Source: Neckera pumila
Lineage: Eukaryota; Streptophyta; Bryopsida; Hypnales; Neckeraceae
DNA length: 64,000 nucleotides
Direction of reading: 5' to 3'
Assembly (NCBI GenBank): GCA_963969595.1
Contig: OZ018412.1
Coordinates: 28,458,339 to 28,522,338, forward strand
Of this stretch, positions 43,301-55,080 are shown piece after piece (position 1 is the first letter of the stretch; every line of letters starts with the position of its first letter). Both the position numbers and the translations under genes were made by a program. Under the pieces are notes generated by a model. It was not told the DNA's origin and made no database searches. It saw only the letters and a list, made by a program, of their open reading frames with translations.

Positions 43301-46300
43301 TTTTTTTGGTAATATTTCTTTTTTGGTAATATTTTGGCCATTGGCCACTGCAGAAAGGCGTCGGTACCCTTATGCGCTCCTTGGTTGTGGTACGATTGTT
43401 GAGATTGCAATAGTGTCATTTTTTCCACACTTACATTTCAACCAATTTGAAATGAGTTTATTACTATTCTGTGCAGCTCAAATTTTGTCAGTATGTGCTC
43501 ACTGTATGGCTGAGAATGCTTAAGAGGTTAGTAATGTCAAGGTTTCTCGTCTCCGTGTCTATTCAGGTGAAAATGAGTATCTGCGGCGGGCAGTACGTGG
43601 TCGGCCAGTGTCCAAACGAGGGTTGCGCATATTATCTATGGACGGTGGGGGTATGAGGGGAATGGCAACTGTACAGATGCTAAGAAATATTGAGCGGGGA
43701 ACAGGTCGACGTATTCATGAGATGTTTGATCTTATCTGTGGGACATCTACTGGTGGTATGCTTGCTGTAGCTTTGGGTATCAAGCTTATGGACCTGGATC
43801 AGTGTGAGGACATTTACAAGTCACTAGGTGAGTGAACGTGTGGATGTAGAGTCTGTCTATGCTTCACATACCTTCGGGCTGATTTTCGATTATCATGTAG
43901 TCATTCTTCTGTGAACATTGCGAACGAGAGTACAGGTAGTACCTGCCACTTCTACCCTATGCAATTCATTCGTCCTTCTGTGGGGCTCATGGGTTGTAGC
44001 TGTGTGATAAGCCTCGTGAGTTATGATAGTATAAGTTCTGGTGGATGTAGGAAAGCTTGTGTTTGCCGAGCCAATTCCAAAAGACTACGAAGCAGCCACA
44101 TGGCGCGAAAAGATCGACCAGGTCTACAAAAGTTCATCGCAAAATTTTCGAGTCGTGGTTCATGGGTCAAAGGTATTGGCTAGTTTTGAATGGGCGACTG
44201 GTTTCATATTCTTATCGGAACGGAAGACAAATAATGTCATGTTTGCGTATTCCTTTTGTTGATACCTTTGCATCATCTTGAATGTTTTTATTCAACTCCT
44301 CAGAGTTTTTGTGGTCCTCAGCTTCTTGATTTTGACATGTTATGTGCTCTGTAGTATTCAAAGCGAGGAGGCATTAATCGGACGTTTGTTGTGGGCTTGA
44401 CAATCAGCACAATGCGGAGCAATTTGAGCGTTTGCTGAAAGAGATGTGCGCGGATGAGGAGGGGGATCTTCTAGTTGAATCTGCAGTCAAGGGAGTTCCA
44501 AAGGTTTTTGTTGTTTCCGCTCTTGTCAGTGTTACTCCTGCACAGCCGTTTGTGTTTCGCAACTACCAGGTATGTGATTTTGCAACTTACATCATTTCTG
44601 AGCTTGTCTTCATAAAGTGGTCAGTACAATAACTCCAGCTTCTGTTATAATGTTCTCTGTATCTTTTACGGGTTCTAGTGTCGTAAACTTTGCCATGAGA
44701 GCTATTTTGAATTATGACTTTTGTGTGGGTGTAGTATCCTCCAGGAACACCTGAGACAGCACCCTGGACAAACGACGGGCCGGCGGCCTCCGTTTCTGGG
44801 ACTCCCGCCACTGCCACTCCATTAGTCACTCAAGCCGGACCGCGAAGAAGTGCCTTCATAGGCAGCTGTAAGCACCAAATATGGGAAGCCATCCGTGCAT
44901 CATCTGCTGCTCCCTATTATCTCGATGACTTCTCACAAGGTTTGCCGCTTCCAAAGTAGCACCCCTCGACATGTACACATCGGTTTTGTCAGTTCTGATA
45001 TGAGAACAATGGTTAACTAGGTTTGAGCATCACTAATTTGTGCGTTTGCAGAGTCCAATCGGTGGCAGGATGGGGCAATTGTCGCCAATAATCCAACCAT
45101 TATTGCCATACGTGAAGCGCAGCTCATATGGCCAGACACTCCAATTGATTGTCTCGTCTCTATTGGGTGCGGTAATACGCCTACTAAGGTATGTCTCCTG
45201 TACTTCGCTTTCACGTTCACGAGGTCATGTCAGCATCCCAGTTGTTTCTTATGTCTTGCATACGGATGGCATCTTCTCCATGTACTGGAAAGTTATTGAT
45301 TTGTAAGCTTGTTCTTGACCGTCAGTGCTGGCACTTTGTGTTCACCAGACATGTTTGCAGCATTTTTTTGCTGTCGTTGTCACGCATCAGTTAATTTTCT
45401 GGAACCGATGTAAAAGCTCAATAAAATCAAATAGTTGCAGTGTAAGTATTCTCAATCAAGGCCAGTCAGCTGGCTCAAAGCATTAGCTAGAAACTTTTGT
45501 TTCTGGTCATTGTAGGCACGCGGCAAAGGAGGGTGGCGGTATCTGGACACTGGTCAGGTACTGATTGAGAGTGCCTGCTCTGTTGAGAGAGTAGAAGAAG
45601 CTTTGGACACTCTTCTTCCCATGCTTCCAAACCTGCAGTATTACCGCTTCAATCCAAGTAAGATAATAGGACCCGTTTTAGCTACTTTGTCCGTCTAAGT
45701 AACATTTATTGATTCCCTTGGGAGAGGTGACATTAGCTGATATTCAGCGAGATCTCAGTGCAGAATTGTGGATAAATCTCTTACTATATTTTGACTGGCT
45801 GATAAGGCCCGAAAGGTCATCTGAATCAGCTTAATCTGTGGAAACCCGTTGCTTAGTTCCAGTATGCTCTTCAGTCGTTGATGTTTCAAGGGTATGCGCC
45901 AATTTATGTACAACTGTCGTTGCTGTTGTTGTACACAGTTGACGAAAGTTGTGGTATGGAGTTGGACGAGACGGATCCTGCCATCTGGTCAAAGTTGGAA
46001 ACTGCCACCCAAGAATTTGTGGATGCAAATGCTGCCGTATTTGAAGCTGCTTGTAATGCTATTGCACCACTTTCTCAAGAAGAAGACCTCTGGCTGGACA
46101 AAACTCGCTCTTCACGAGGAGGTCCCAGAGGCTCACAATTTGGGAAAGGTATGTTCCGTTATATTTTCAGGAGCATACCAACTTTTAATTGACGTTCTAG
46201 TGTTGAAGATCTTAATCCTGCATAACTCCATTTTTTGAATGCCATCGCTAAGTACCTTCTCGAGAATTATGTTTGTTCATGAGAGGTTTTGTGATATTCC

Positions 46301-48376
46301 CTCCAAATGCTTTCCGGACACTCTACTGACCTGTCTCTCGAGTATTACTTTTGAAAGTTACCGTGGTTTTCCTCTCTTATATTAAAATGAGACACTCCGA
46401 GCTTTTCTACGATTCTATCCCCAAACAAGAATATTCTGGAGATTATACTCAAAAGGCTTTTTTCCTGACAAGTCTCTGCACGAGTGCTGGCAGGAGATGA
46501 TTTGATTGTCGCAGGCATTGGATTGAGACGAAGAATTCTTCTTGTTGAAGGGTGTCGGAGCCCTGAGCTTGTCAAGCCATGGCGACACGCCCGCATTGTG
46601 GAGGGCTTCTGTGCACGCCATGGTCTCAAATTAGAGCTATTCAATTATAAAAGCTTCCCTCCGCCGATCTCTGTACCACAAACCTCCAATTCTCCATTTG
46701 TATCGCCATTACTGGGTCCAAGAAGTCCTGGGCTGCACAGTTCAGAGCCTGGACTACAATCCTTTAAACCCAATGATGGAATGCCACCGCTTAGTCTCGG
46801 TCCCAGCTTCATGAAGGGCAGCCACTCACCTCCATGGTCACCACCTTTAGGCCCTCGTCAACTTGCCCCACCTGTTATGGCTCTTCAAGAAAAGCTACTT
46901 GGTTCTCCTCAAGTGGGCGTTGTTCATCTTGCACTACACAGTGATGTTACTGGCATGATTCTAAGGTGGATTCTATCTCTTCCTTACCGGATATTTCAAT
47001 TCTTGGTTTTCGATTTCTATAAAAGTGCAGTTCTTCTTGGTATTCTGCAATATATGGAGCTCGTCTCTTTTCTTTAACTTTGAAAGCTCACATTTTGTAA
47101 TGAGGGTTGATAGAGCCTCAGGACAATTTTTTTTACTTGTAGCTTCATGTCTTGTCAAAACTTGTGACATTAATAGCAATTCCTGATTTTGACAATAATT
47201 GTCTAATTATAAAATGTTCCACTTTCGAGCAGCTGGCGAAGTGATCTGTTGGCAGTAGCAGAACCTGGAGAAAAAGCAACGGAGTTTCTGCAGAATGTGA
47301 TTAATGGCATGCGGCTAGGATCAACAGGCAAGACAAGGGGGCCGCTTCCGCGAATCGCAAATCTAGCGGATCTTGTCGCTGGGTTCCCAAGGTTCAGCGT
47401 GAGTGGAACCCTTTATCGCTTCATGGGGCGTCATACTCAGGTGGGCTTGCCTGACCTATTTATCCCTGGATTAGCGAATTTGGACGCATTAGTATAGACC
47501 ACGAAGCATAGAAATTCAATTTGGGAGGAAACGTGATGGCAGGTGGCCGTTTGTATACAATCAATATTTGGCAGTAATTGCACACTAGTTCTTCTGAACT
47601 TTCTTGGAATAGGCTTTGGTGTCCTGCAGCAGCATATCTGTACAAGGATCGTCAATTGGAACTTACTGTAAGTTACGAGAACCTTACATTCTGATGAAGA
47701 AAGAAACTCGTGGCAGGTCTTGGAAGATGGTCAAGAGGTAGGCTCCTACATGTTTCGCAGAGCGCTGGCATCGGTTCACCTGACTGCGGAAGATGTACGC
47801 TGGATGGTGAGCAGATTAGTGTAATTCTGTTGTGTATTGTAGCACCGTGTCCTAGGAGTTGGAAATTCATTCGCAATTCCACATTCATCTGTATTAACAG
47901 GGATGTATGTTTCGCAGGTCGGGGCTTGGCGAGATCGTATAGTCTTGTGTATGGGGAAGCACGGGCCGCCAGCGACGGTAGTGAAAGCCTTTTTGGAGGC
48001 AGGAGCAAAGGCAGTAATCGTATCGGCAGTAGAGACAGACATGCAGGTCACGAATGGCGTGGATGTGCTGACACCAGAAGGCCGACGCCACGCAGAGGAG
48101 GCGCATGATGTAGGACGATTTGTGATAGAGGAGGAAGACGAAGACGGGGATGATACCGAGGAGAGCGGCCCGGAGAGTGATTGGGAGGACAGCGATTTCG
48201 AGAGGGCGGAGAAGCACATGGAACGGCAAGAGGTTGAAGAGAGAGACTTGGCAGCTTTTGTTGGTGTGATCTATGACGCCCTCTTTCATCAGGGCCTGGG
48301 CGTTGATACTGCTCTGCACTTGGCCCTGGAAAGTCATCCCAAACAGCACTACAAGTGCATGTTGCCCGCAGTCTAG
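40364..48376 (+). CDS. PLA1: pPLAI-type patatin-like phospholipase A (LRR + armadillo + patatin)
   Basis: Lipid acyl hydrolase, homologous by eye to Arabidopsis phospholipase A I (At1g61850). Eighteen exons by GT-AG rules and that homology: 40364-40936, 41229-41376, 41491-41569, 41783-41936, 42294-42503, 42653-42904, 43130-43292, 43567-43827, 44051-44172, 44408-44569, 44735-44939, 45052-45188, 45516-45657, 45939-46148, 46515-46965, 47233-47440, 47717-47806, 47918-48376. All phases join, giving 1341 residues (Arabidopsis ~1300). LRRs ~190-300 (LPLLEKLYLDNNKI); armadillo-like helices ~320-520; patatin domain from ~545 with oxyanion motif DGGGMRG (552), nucleophile GTSTGG (Ser ~587) and WQDGA (Asp ~783). 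C-terminus acidic (EEEDEDGDDTEE). The donor at 42504 (GTTGGT) is weak. It appears intact; the symbol is provisional. Confidence 0.93.
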
Positions 48377-48829
48377 ATCAGAAGCTTCTATCACCATTTA
48401 TCAGACGACTTGGTGCCTGGACAGTGTCTGTGCTGCTTGCTCCTGAGAGACGTGTTCTCATTCTAGTCAGATTTTTGAAAACCATTCTATTCCCGCTAAT
48501 GTTGCTAGACAGACAAGCGAGTCTACGTGCAGCGGCCCATAAAAAGATCATGTGTATCTACAAACAGTTCAAGCAGTCATTCTTTAATCCTTCATTCTTA
48601 CCGGTTCATAGAAAACTCAATACCTTTTCCTCTTATGAATCCAGCAGTCTATTGTAAGCCTCGAAATTTTGATGTGATTTTTCATAACATTTCAATCCAA
48701 CAGATCTCAGCACAAAGATCACAGCGTGTTCCTTTTAAACAACAAAATCCTTAATTTCTATGGAGAATTTAAGGCCCACAAATGAACAATGAAGAAGAGA
48801 GAATAGAACTCCAGGCAGGTAGAATATGA
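48377..48829. other. 3' flank of the phospholipase gene
   Basis: Probable 3'-UTR and spacer. Open frames here are short and unrelated to the gene. No clear AATAAA signal was found. Confidence 0.4.
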
Positions 48830-50042
48830 GTACAGTACAGTCGGGTACAGGAACGTTACGAATTTTTGCATCCTGCTGAGGTGAACTTCGGGAGGCTGGT
48901 GTATGCCGAAAAATGAACGAAATTTCAAATTGTAATTTGCGTTGGAATCACTCTACTTTATCTTCATTGCAAATATCCATATGTACTTGAAAATCATACA
49001 AAAAACTTGATGTTCTCTATTCACTATCTATCATCTAGTGTTGTCACCATTTGTAAAAATTACAATTAGTATTCAATGGTCCATATTAGAAATGAGCCTT
49101 CAAAATTGCTGAAAAATATTTATTTCATACCACTTGAATTGCTTGTATGATTTCTTGCTTGTTCTTCACCCCATTGCAACAAATCTTTGACTATCTTCTA
49201 AGGGTTTCCTATGAAATGGGACACAGTGTATGAAAGACATCCAAATTGTTGTATGACTTTAAATTATCCCTTTTTCACGTGTTATGAAGTTGAAGTGCAC
49301 TTCATTGCAATTCCAATGCAATTTGTGGTTTCAAAATCGGGTCACTTTTGAGCATGCTAGAGCTTCCTAAAGTTGATGAACTTTCTAGTGAAAACGGATT
49401 GAAAAATTTGTAAGGCTCTTGTATCCGACTGTATAGTACAATGGGGTACAATTCATTTACTCCATACAAATTTTGCATCCTGCTAAGATTAGGTTAACTT
49501 TGGAAGGTCTGTGTACTAAAAAATGGACGCAATTTCAAATTGTAAATTGTGTTGGAATCACATTGAAGTCTACCTCATCATCATCCCAAATACACATATG
49601 TAATTAAAAATCATACGAAGTGTTTGATGTTTTCTATGCACTATGTACCATCTAGTTTTGCCACCATTTGTGAAAATTACAACTTATATTTAATGGTCCA
49701 TATTAGAAATGAACCTTCACAATTGCTTTAAAGATACTTCATCTCATACCACTTGAATTGCTAGTATAATTTCTTGCTTGTTCATCACCCCATTGCAAAA
49801 AGTTGTTCACTATCTTCTATAGGTTCTCTATGAAATGGTAGATAGTTTATAAAAGACATCGAAATTGTTGTATGTTTTTAAATTATCCCTTTTTCAATTG
49901 TTATGAAGTTGAAGTGCACTTTATTACAATTCCAACACAATTTGCAATTTCAAAAATTGGTTCATTTTTAGCATACTAAAACCTTCTTGAAGTTGAGTTG
50001 ATGAAATTTCTAGTGAAAAATTCATAAATGAACCGTACCTCA
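48830..50042. repeat. Two tandem copies of a ~0.6-kb unit
   Basis: The unit starting GTACAGTACAG (48830) recurs from GTATAGTACAA (49431). Shared ordered blocks include TTTTGCATCCTGCT, AAATTTCAAATTGTAA, GTTGGAATCAC, CACCATTTGTGAAAATTAC-like, AATGGTCCATATTAGAAATG, CACCCCATTGCAA and TTATGAAGTTGAAGTGCACTT. The second copy ends with GAAATTTCTAGTGAAAA near 50020. Divergence is moderate. Neither copy has coding capacity. They lie between two convergent genes. Confidence 0.85.
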
Positions 50043-50628
50043 CTGTATATTAACCTCTAAATTCATAGACTCATCCCCCAATTTTGTCTTGAATATTTTG
50101 GTGACAACTAAATTTTGAAGTTATATAAAATCTTATCAAAGTACTATTTTGGATAGTTTCGCTACGATATTTTCAATGCATTTTCAAGTACAAATGAAAC
50201 TCTTACGGAGTTACAAATTTTCAGGGAAGTTCATCCCAAAAAATACATATTTCGTCCTTACAATAATGAACAACAGTAACTCTTACGGTAATGAAAATTA
50301 CAAGAGCCATAATTTCTGTAGCAGTTTATGATTGCCAAACTGCTTGCTGTTGTACAGAATAAAATGTACAAAGGAACATGAAGGGTATCTTTAAATCACA
50401 ACGCAGAGGTTTCACCCAACTAAACTACTGGTGCAAAGCTAAACTGAGCTTTCTATCGTGAACTCGTGATCCGCATTACTCATCAGACTTGTGCTTGTGA
50501 CCCAAGCAGTCGAGCAGCATACCGGTACTCTAAAATTATGCAAAATACAAGGAAAACAGTAAAACTGAGCTCCGGTATTTACAAATTGCATTGTCGCACG
50601 CAACCATCGCTCGGTTTGAGCATACATT

Positions 50629-52963
50629 TCACCTCACGCCCTTTTCAGCAAGTTCTGCCTTGACTCGAGCAAAATATGTAGGATCAGGCTGCAAGGACAA
50701 AACAAATGAACCTGAAAGAGTGAGTTTTGAGTAAAAATCTTCCTCGGAAAGCAAAAAAGAGTACAAGCACAAAACAGCACACCTTCATAACTTCTAGCAA
50801 AAAAATTGTGGGCTCATCTCAGTGTGCAGAATTGGTGCTCTAGAGCAAGTAGAAGAAAGAATGCCCGGAAACAATTTTACTTTAAGTGGATACAACAGAA
50901 GTTGTGAAACACTCACATAACCAAAGTTGCTTGGACCTCCCCAAGTACTTGTCTTGTGATGCACCCCTGACCATCTGTAAATAAATAAAACTGGCCGTAA
51001 ACGTCGAGGTTGATTCGAAATAGGACACAAATAGGTGAGAAAAGACAACACTGGACTTATGATGCAAATGGATTCTGGATCTGCCAAGAAAACCTTAGTC
51101 CAGCTGGACATTGTTTCCAACGAACCTATCCATTTCAATTTTCTCAAGCTCCAAAATCTTTACCACAGCCTACAATACTTAGTCATATTCACATCAAATT
51201 CCTCTAAGACAACATTATGGCCAACAATTGACACACAAGAAACAAAACATAAAGCAACAGAGGAAAAAAACTTACGTGACAACATCCCTTTGACCTGTGG
51301 TGATTGAGGTACCCACACTGAACAGCAATCTACGATCCCAAGCAGTCTTCAAAAGGCTAAGCACATCTTCACCTTCTTTAGTCGAAGGTAGGTATGCAAC
51401 CCGCCTAGTGCCTGTATAGCGTCGTCCCGGACTTGGGTGCTCGGGACCCTGTTCACACAAACTTCTTAGAAAACAAAATTGATACAACCTAGATTCAACA
51501 GTGTCACCCTCCACTGAGATAAATAATCGTGGTGTCACGCTCAAAGGATGACATTATTAAACCACAAGGCCAAGACAAGAATAATGAGTGAAAGGGATTA
51601 GAAAACTCACTTGTATACCACTTGGAAAATTGTATTGGATCTGGATGATGTCGACATCAGGGAAACCTTCAAGACCACTCCCAAACCCAGGACTAGCTAC
51701 AGGAATAGTGCGCACGCTCATTGTTCCGTTTGGTTGAATTCCAGTTATGACACCATATGCCATTGTACACACTGGGCAGGTAGGACGAGTCTCAAACCAC
51801 CGCATAATACAATTCTTGCAGAAGACATGTCGACACTTGGCCAATATCACAGCGTTCTTCTCCCTTAAATTCATCACACATATGGGGCAGTCATTGTCAT
51901 CTGAGCTCTCCACATATGGCTGTAGATCACTGGCATCGTAGGAGAGAGACACCGCCCCAGCTGAAATTGATGGATCTGGTACAGATACCGCATGCGGAGA
52001 ATGAGAGGCTTGCGAAGCACTCGATGAAGCAGCCGGACCAACTACAGCTGCTGCTGAGGCACCTGATCCTGATGCAGGAGAGGTTAGCCGCCTTCGAACT
52101 TTGCGTGAGTAATGTGAGAAGAGATTCTTCTGTACTGCATCTGCCTCAAACTCCACATTATACTTCTGATGGTTTATACGGATGGAAACACCAGCAGGCA
52201 CAGAAGCTTGAAAATAGGCATTAGAAGTGCTATTGCACTGCCCCCACGCAGTCTCGATCTGAAAATTGATCGATGAATCATAAGAATGCCATTGCTGCAA
52301 TACGTCCTCCCACCATTGCCAATCTACAGTTCCCGATTGCGGGTCCACGTTCCTCCTCACGGACCTTGAGCGTCCAGAACTCCAAGTTTTCTATCGCACA
52401 CACACGACTAAACAATCAGCTGATCGCCAAATGACATCAAACAAATTCACATATTGCACAAGAGAATTGTTGTTCCCCCATCATCAGATCCTAGAAAAGG
52501 GAGGAAACCCAGAGAAAGCAAGGGGAAGACTCAAGTTTTCCTATTTTGTACAACATTCAAAAATCCAAAATCCAAAAAAATTTAAAAAGAGGAAAAGAGA
52601 CAACTACGACTTTACCCGCTCATTGGCCAAAACAAAATCTACGAGGAGGTGGGACGGAGCACGGTCTAAGAGGCCAAAAGATGCAACCAGATTGTCAAGA
52701 CACTGGATATGTAATGCCATACAAAAAGCACTAAACCATAGGAAAGGAGGCCCAAGAGGAAGGGTTGGAAGGAGTACCTGGCAAGGAGACTGCGATTGGA
52801 ACGTAATCGAATGAGAAGGGGCCGAGTGTGAAGAGTCAATGTGCAAGTCGATGGATGGGTGGTGCCCCTGGAAGGCGGCTTCGATAGCCTGGGAAAAAAC
52901 GGGAGCGAAAGGTCTCCACAGCAGAGCATCGGTCATCCACTCCCATCCGAAAGACAACGCCAT
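50629..52963 (-). CDS. Deltex-type E3 ubiquitin ligase (WWE-WWE-RING-DTC)
   Basis: Exons on the minus strand: 52963-52778, 52390-51611, 51448-51276, 50974-50917, 50688-50629; phases 0, 0, 2, 0 join to 418 residues. The start ATG sits in a good context (GCGGCCATGGCG). WWE1 ~1-75 ([15 protein letters not shown]...RSVRR, split by intron 1); WWE2 ~84-163 ([14 protein letters not shown]...KVRRR); Ala/Ser-rich linker; C3HC4 RING ~230-270 (CPIC...CRHVFCKNC...CPVC); Deltex C-terminal domain ~278-416 with [52 protein letters not shown] and GYPDP. In the family, RING recruits E2, DTC binds NAD+/ADP-ribose and WWE binds (iso-)ADP-ribose. Substrate unknown. It converges with the phospholipase gene. Every zinc ligand is present and no stop interrupts it. 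Confidence 0.92.
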
Positions 52964-54296
52964 GGCCGCCGGAAGTGCAACTTGACTGACAGAAGGAGCA
53001 CGGGTACAACCCTAAGCAGAGGGGAGCAAGCACAAGTGAGCGAAAAGAGAGCGGGGCAAGGATTGCTGAAGAAGAGCATAGGAAAGGAAGAAGAAGGCAC
53101 TAGAAACAAGTGTTAAATTCCAGTTGATTTTGCAATCAACTTGATTTGATCTAAACCCTAAACAACGTTCTATATGCACTGTCCTCGTTGAACTCAAGAA
53201 ATTATTCTCAATTGAGTGCTGTATGAATTTCTAAAGTTCATGCCTTTGGTGCAAGAGCTTTGCCAAATGAACTGCATAATTAAATCAAACCAATTATTCA
53301 CCGAGATTTACCTGCACACACAGTGGCTGATGTCAAATCCAAACAGCTTCTCAGTACACGATTAAGTATTCCCACTGCGAAATGTGCTTGCCCGAAACTC
53401 AACGCTAAAGGCCGAAATCTCTTCCACGCAAGTCTGCAGTCATGCACGCACAAAGAAGGTCAGCCACTATTGCATTGGAATTAATTTCACTAAACTTTAC
53501 CAACATTCAGTCTCTAACTAAATTGTCAGATTGTGCCTGAAATTGAAGAATCGTGTACTTAAATGCACTTAGGGATACAAAACGTCCACTTCCAATGCGA
53601 TCTGCCATCTCAAACAGTGACTTCAAATCCTAAACAAGGACTTCAAATCATTGTACTGCCTCTGACCCACTACTCAAAATATCTCGGTCTCAAAAAGCAA
53701 TGCCGTCTCATATAGTCCAGCTTGCTCGCACACTGGTTCAATATATACACAGGATTCGGAATCTAAATTGGGACTTCACATTCGACTCAACGTCCTGATC
53801 CGAAGCCAAATCAAATGAGCCACACACACTCTGGGACCCACTACTTCACACTTACTAGCTCTCCAACTGTCTCCTCTATTACCATACAGCAGCAAAAATG
53901 CACACCTGAACATTTACAAAAGCAGATAGTTCTGAACGATGAGTGTCAACTCTAGCAGTGGGAGAGCCAAGGTGCGTTTGAGGAGTACTAACAGCAGGTA
54001 CTGGCTGGAAAATTGACTTCGAAAAGTAACAGACCACAAACACTCACGTAACAAAACATCGCAACGCTCACGCAAAGCTGACGCAACGCTCACGCAATAC
54101 TCATTTCTATGAAGAAGGAGAAGTTGTTGTGGAGAGAAAAGAGGAGCTAATTGGAGAAGAAGGTGTGACGCCCCTTTTGCGTTGTGTGGAGAATGAGAAT
54201 GGAGAACGAGATTTACCTGCGCAAATTATGAAACTCTCTCGAATGTGTAAGCCCCAGTAGCTGCACCTCTTTCAATCTTGCATGCTCAATCGCTAT
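52964..54296. other. Upstream region of the Deltex-type gene
   Basis: Minus-strand promoter and leader should lie here. There is no convincing second gene. Short repeats of ACGCAACGCTCACGCAA occur around 54060-54100. Confidence 0.4.
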
Positions 54297-54580
54297 AAAA
54301 CTCCAAACCCTAAGTAAGCCCCAAGTCTTCTGGATTTAAGAACATGAGCAGGAATTCCAATGCTTTTCGATGAAGGAATTAAAGGAAAAGGTTCTACAGA
54401 GGAACAACACCAGCAACAAGAGCCAGACATCCAACTACAAAACCCCAAACCCAAAGTAAGCCCCAAGTCTTCTGGATTTAAGAAAACGAGGAGGAACTCC
54501 AATGCTTTTCGATGCAGGAACTGAAGGGAAAAGCTGTCGAGAGGAACAACCAGAAACAAGAGCAAGACATCCAACACGAG
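54297..54580. repeat. 142-bp tandem duplication
   Basis: GTAAGCCCCAAGTCTTCTGG occurs at 54314 and 54456, offset 142 bp. Flanking matches (CCAATGCTTTTCGATG, GAGGAACAAC, AAGAGC(C/A)AGACATCCAAC) run through both copies. Minus-strand frames across it end with the same LKSRRLGAY-FGFGVL-like peptide twice, which reflects the duplication rather than a recognised protein. Confidence 0.85.
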
Positions 54581-55080
54581 AGATTCTATTGAGGAATGAC
54601 AACAACGGCAACAAGCGTCGTGCAGCGCGGCGAGGATCACCTGAGAGAAAACGTGAATGGATTTTCTCGGGATGCAGAACAACCGAACAATGCGGCAGCT
54701 TAGCTTCAATTCTAAGGTGCACGCATTTCTGCACTAAGTTACTTACTCTCGAACGCGGATCGAAGGTGAGAATTGAACGGCAGGCAGGGGGGAGCGAGAA
54801 ACGAAGTGGTGAAACTTGAATTTCTTCCTGTCGTGGTCTTCGAAAGATTTAATGGAACCCTAACTTAAATAAGGAGAAGGCCAGCGATGTCGGCAACACT
54901 TCTGTCGCAGGCGAAGATGGCGGACACTTCGGAGCAGCAGATTCACAATCCTTGAAATCGTCCGCCCGTCGGGCCGTCGACCACGAGACTTGTTAGCGTG
55001 CTGTTGAAGCCCCCTCCCTCTTCAGTTGTCGCGCCGTCCATCTGTCCGCCCTGAATCTCTTACAAGGCACGCAATTCTTT
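54581..55080. other. GC-rich stretch before the AT-rich region
   Basis: Moderately GC-rich with CTTAAATAAGG near 54866 as a possible TATA-like box. Open frames on both strands are short. It could be the edge of a broken gene; nothing is supported. Confidence 0.3.

Noticed and set aside
51611..52224. Plus-strand open frames across the Deltex-type gene
   Set aside because: Antisense to the exon encoding WWE2 and RING; no motif of their own.
54293..54734. Minus-strand gene over the 142-bp duplication
   Set aside because: The two overlapping frames end with the same peptide because of the DNA duplication; there is no start context, splice structure or domain.
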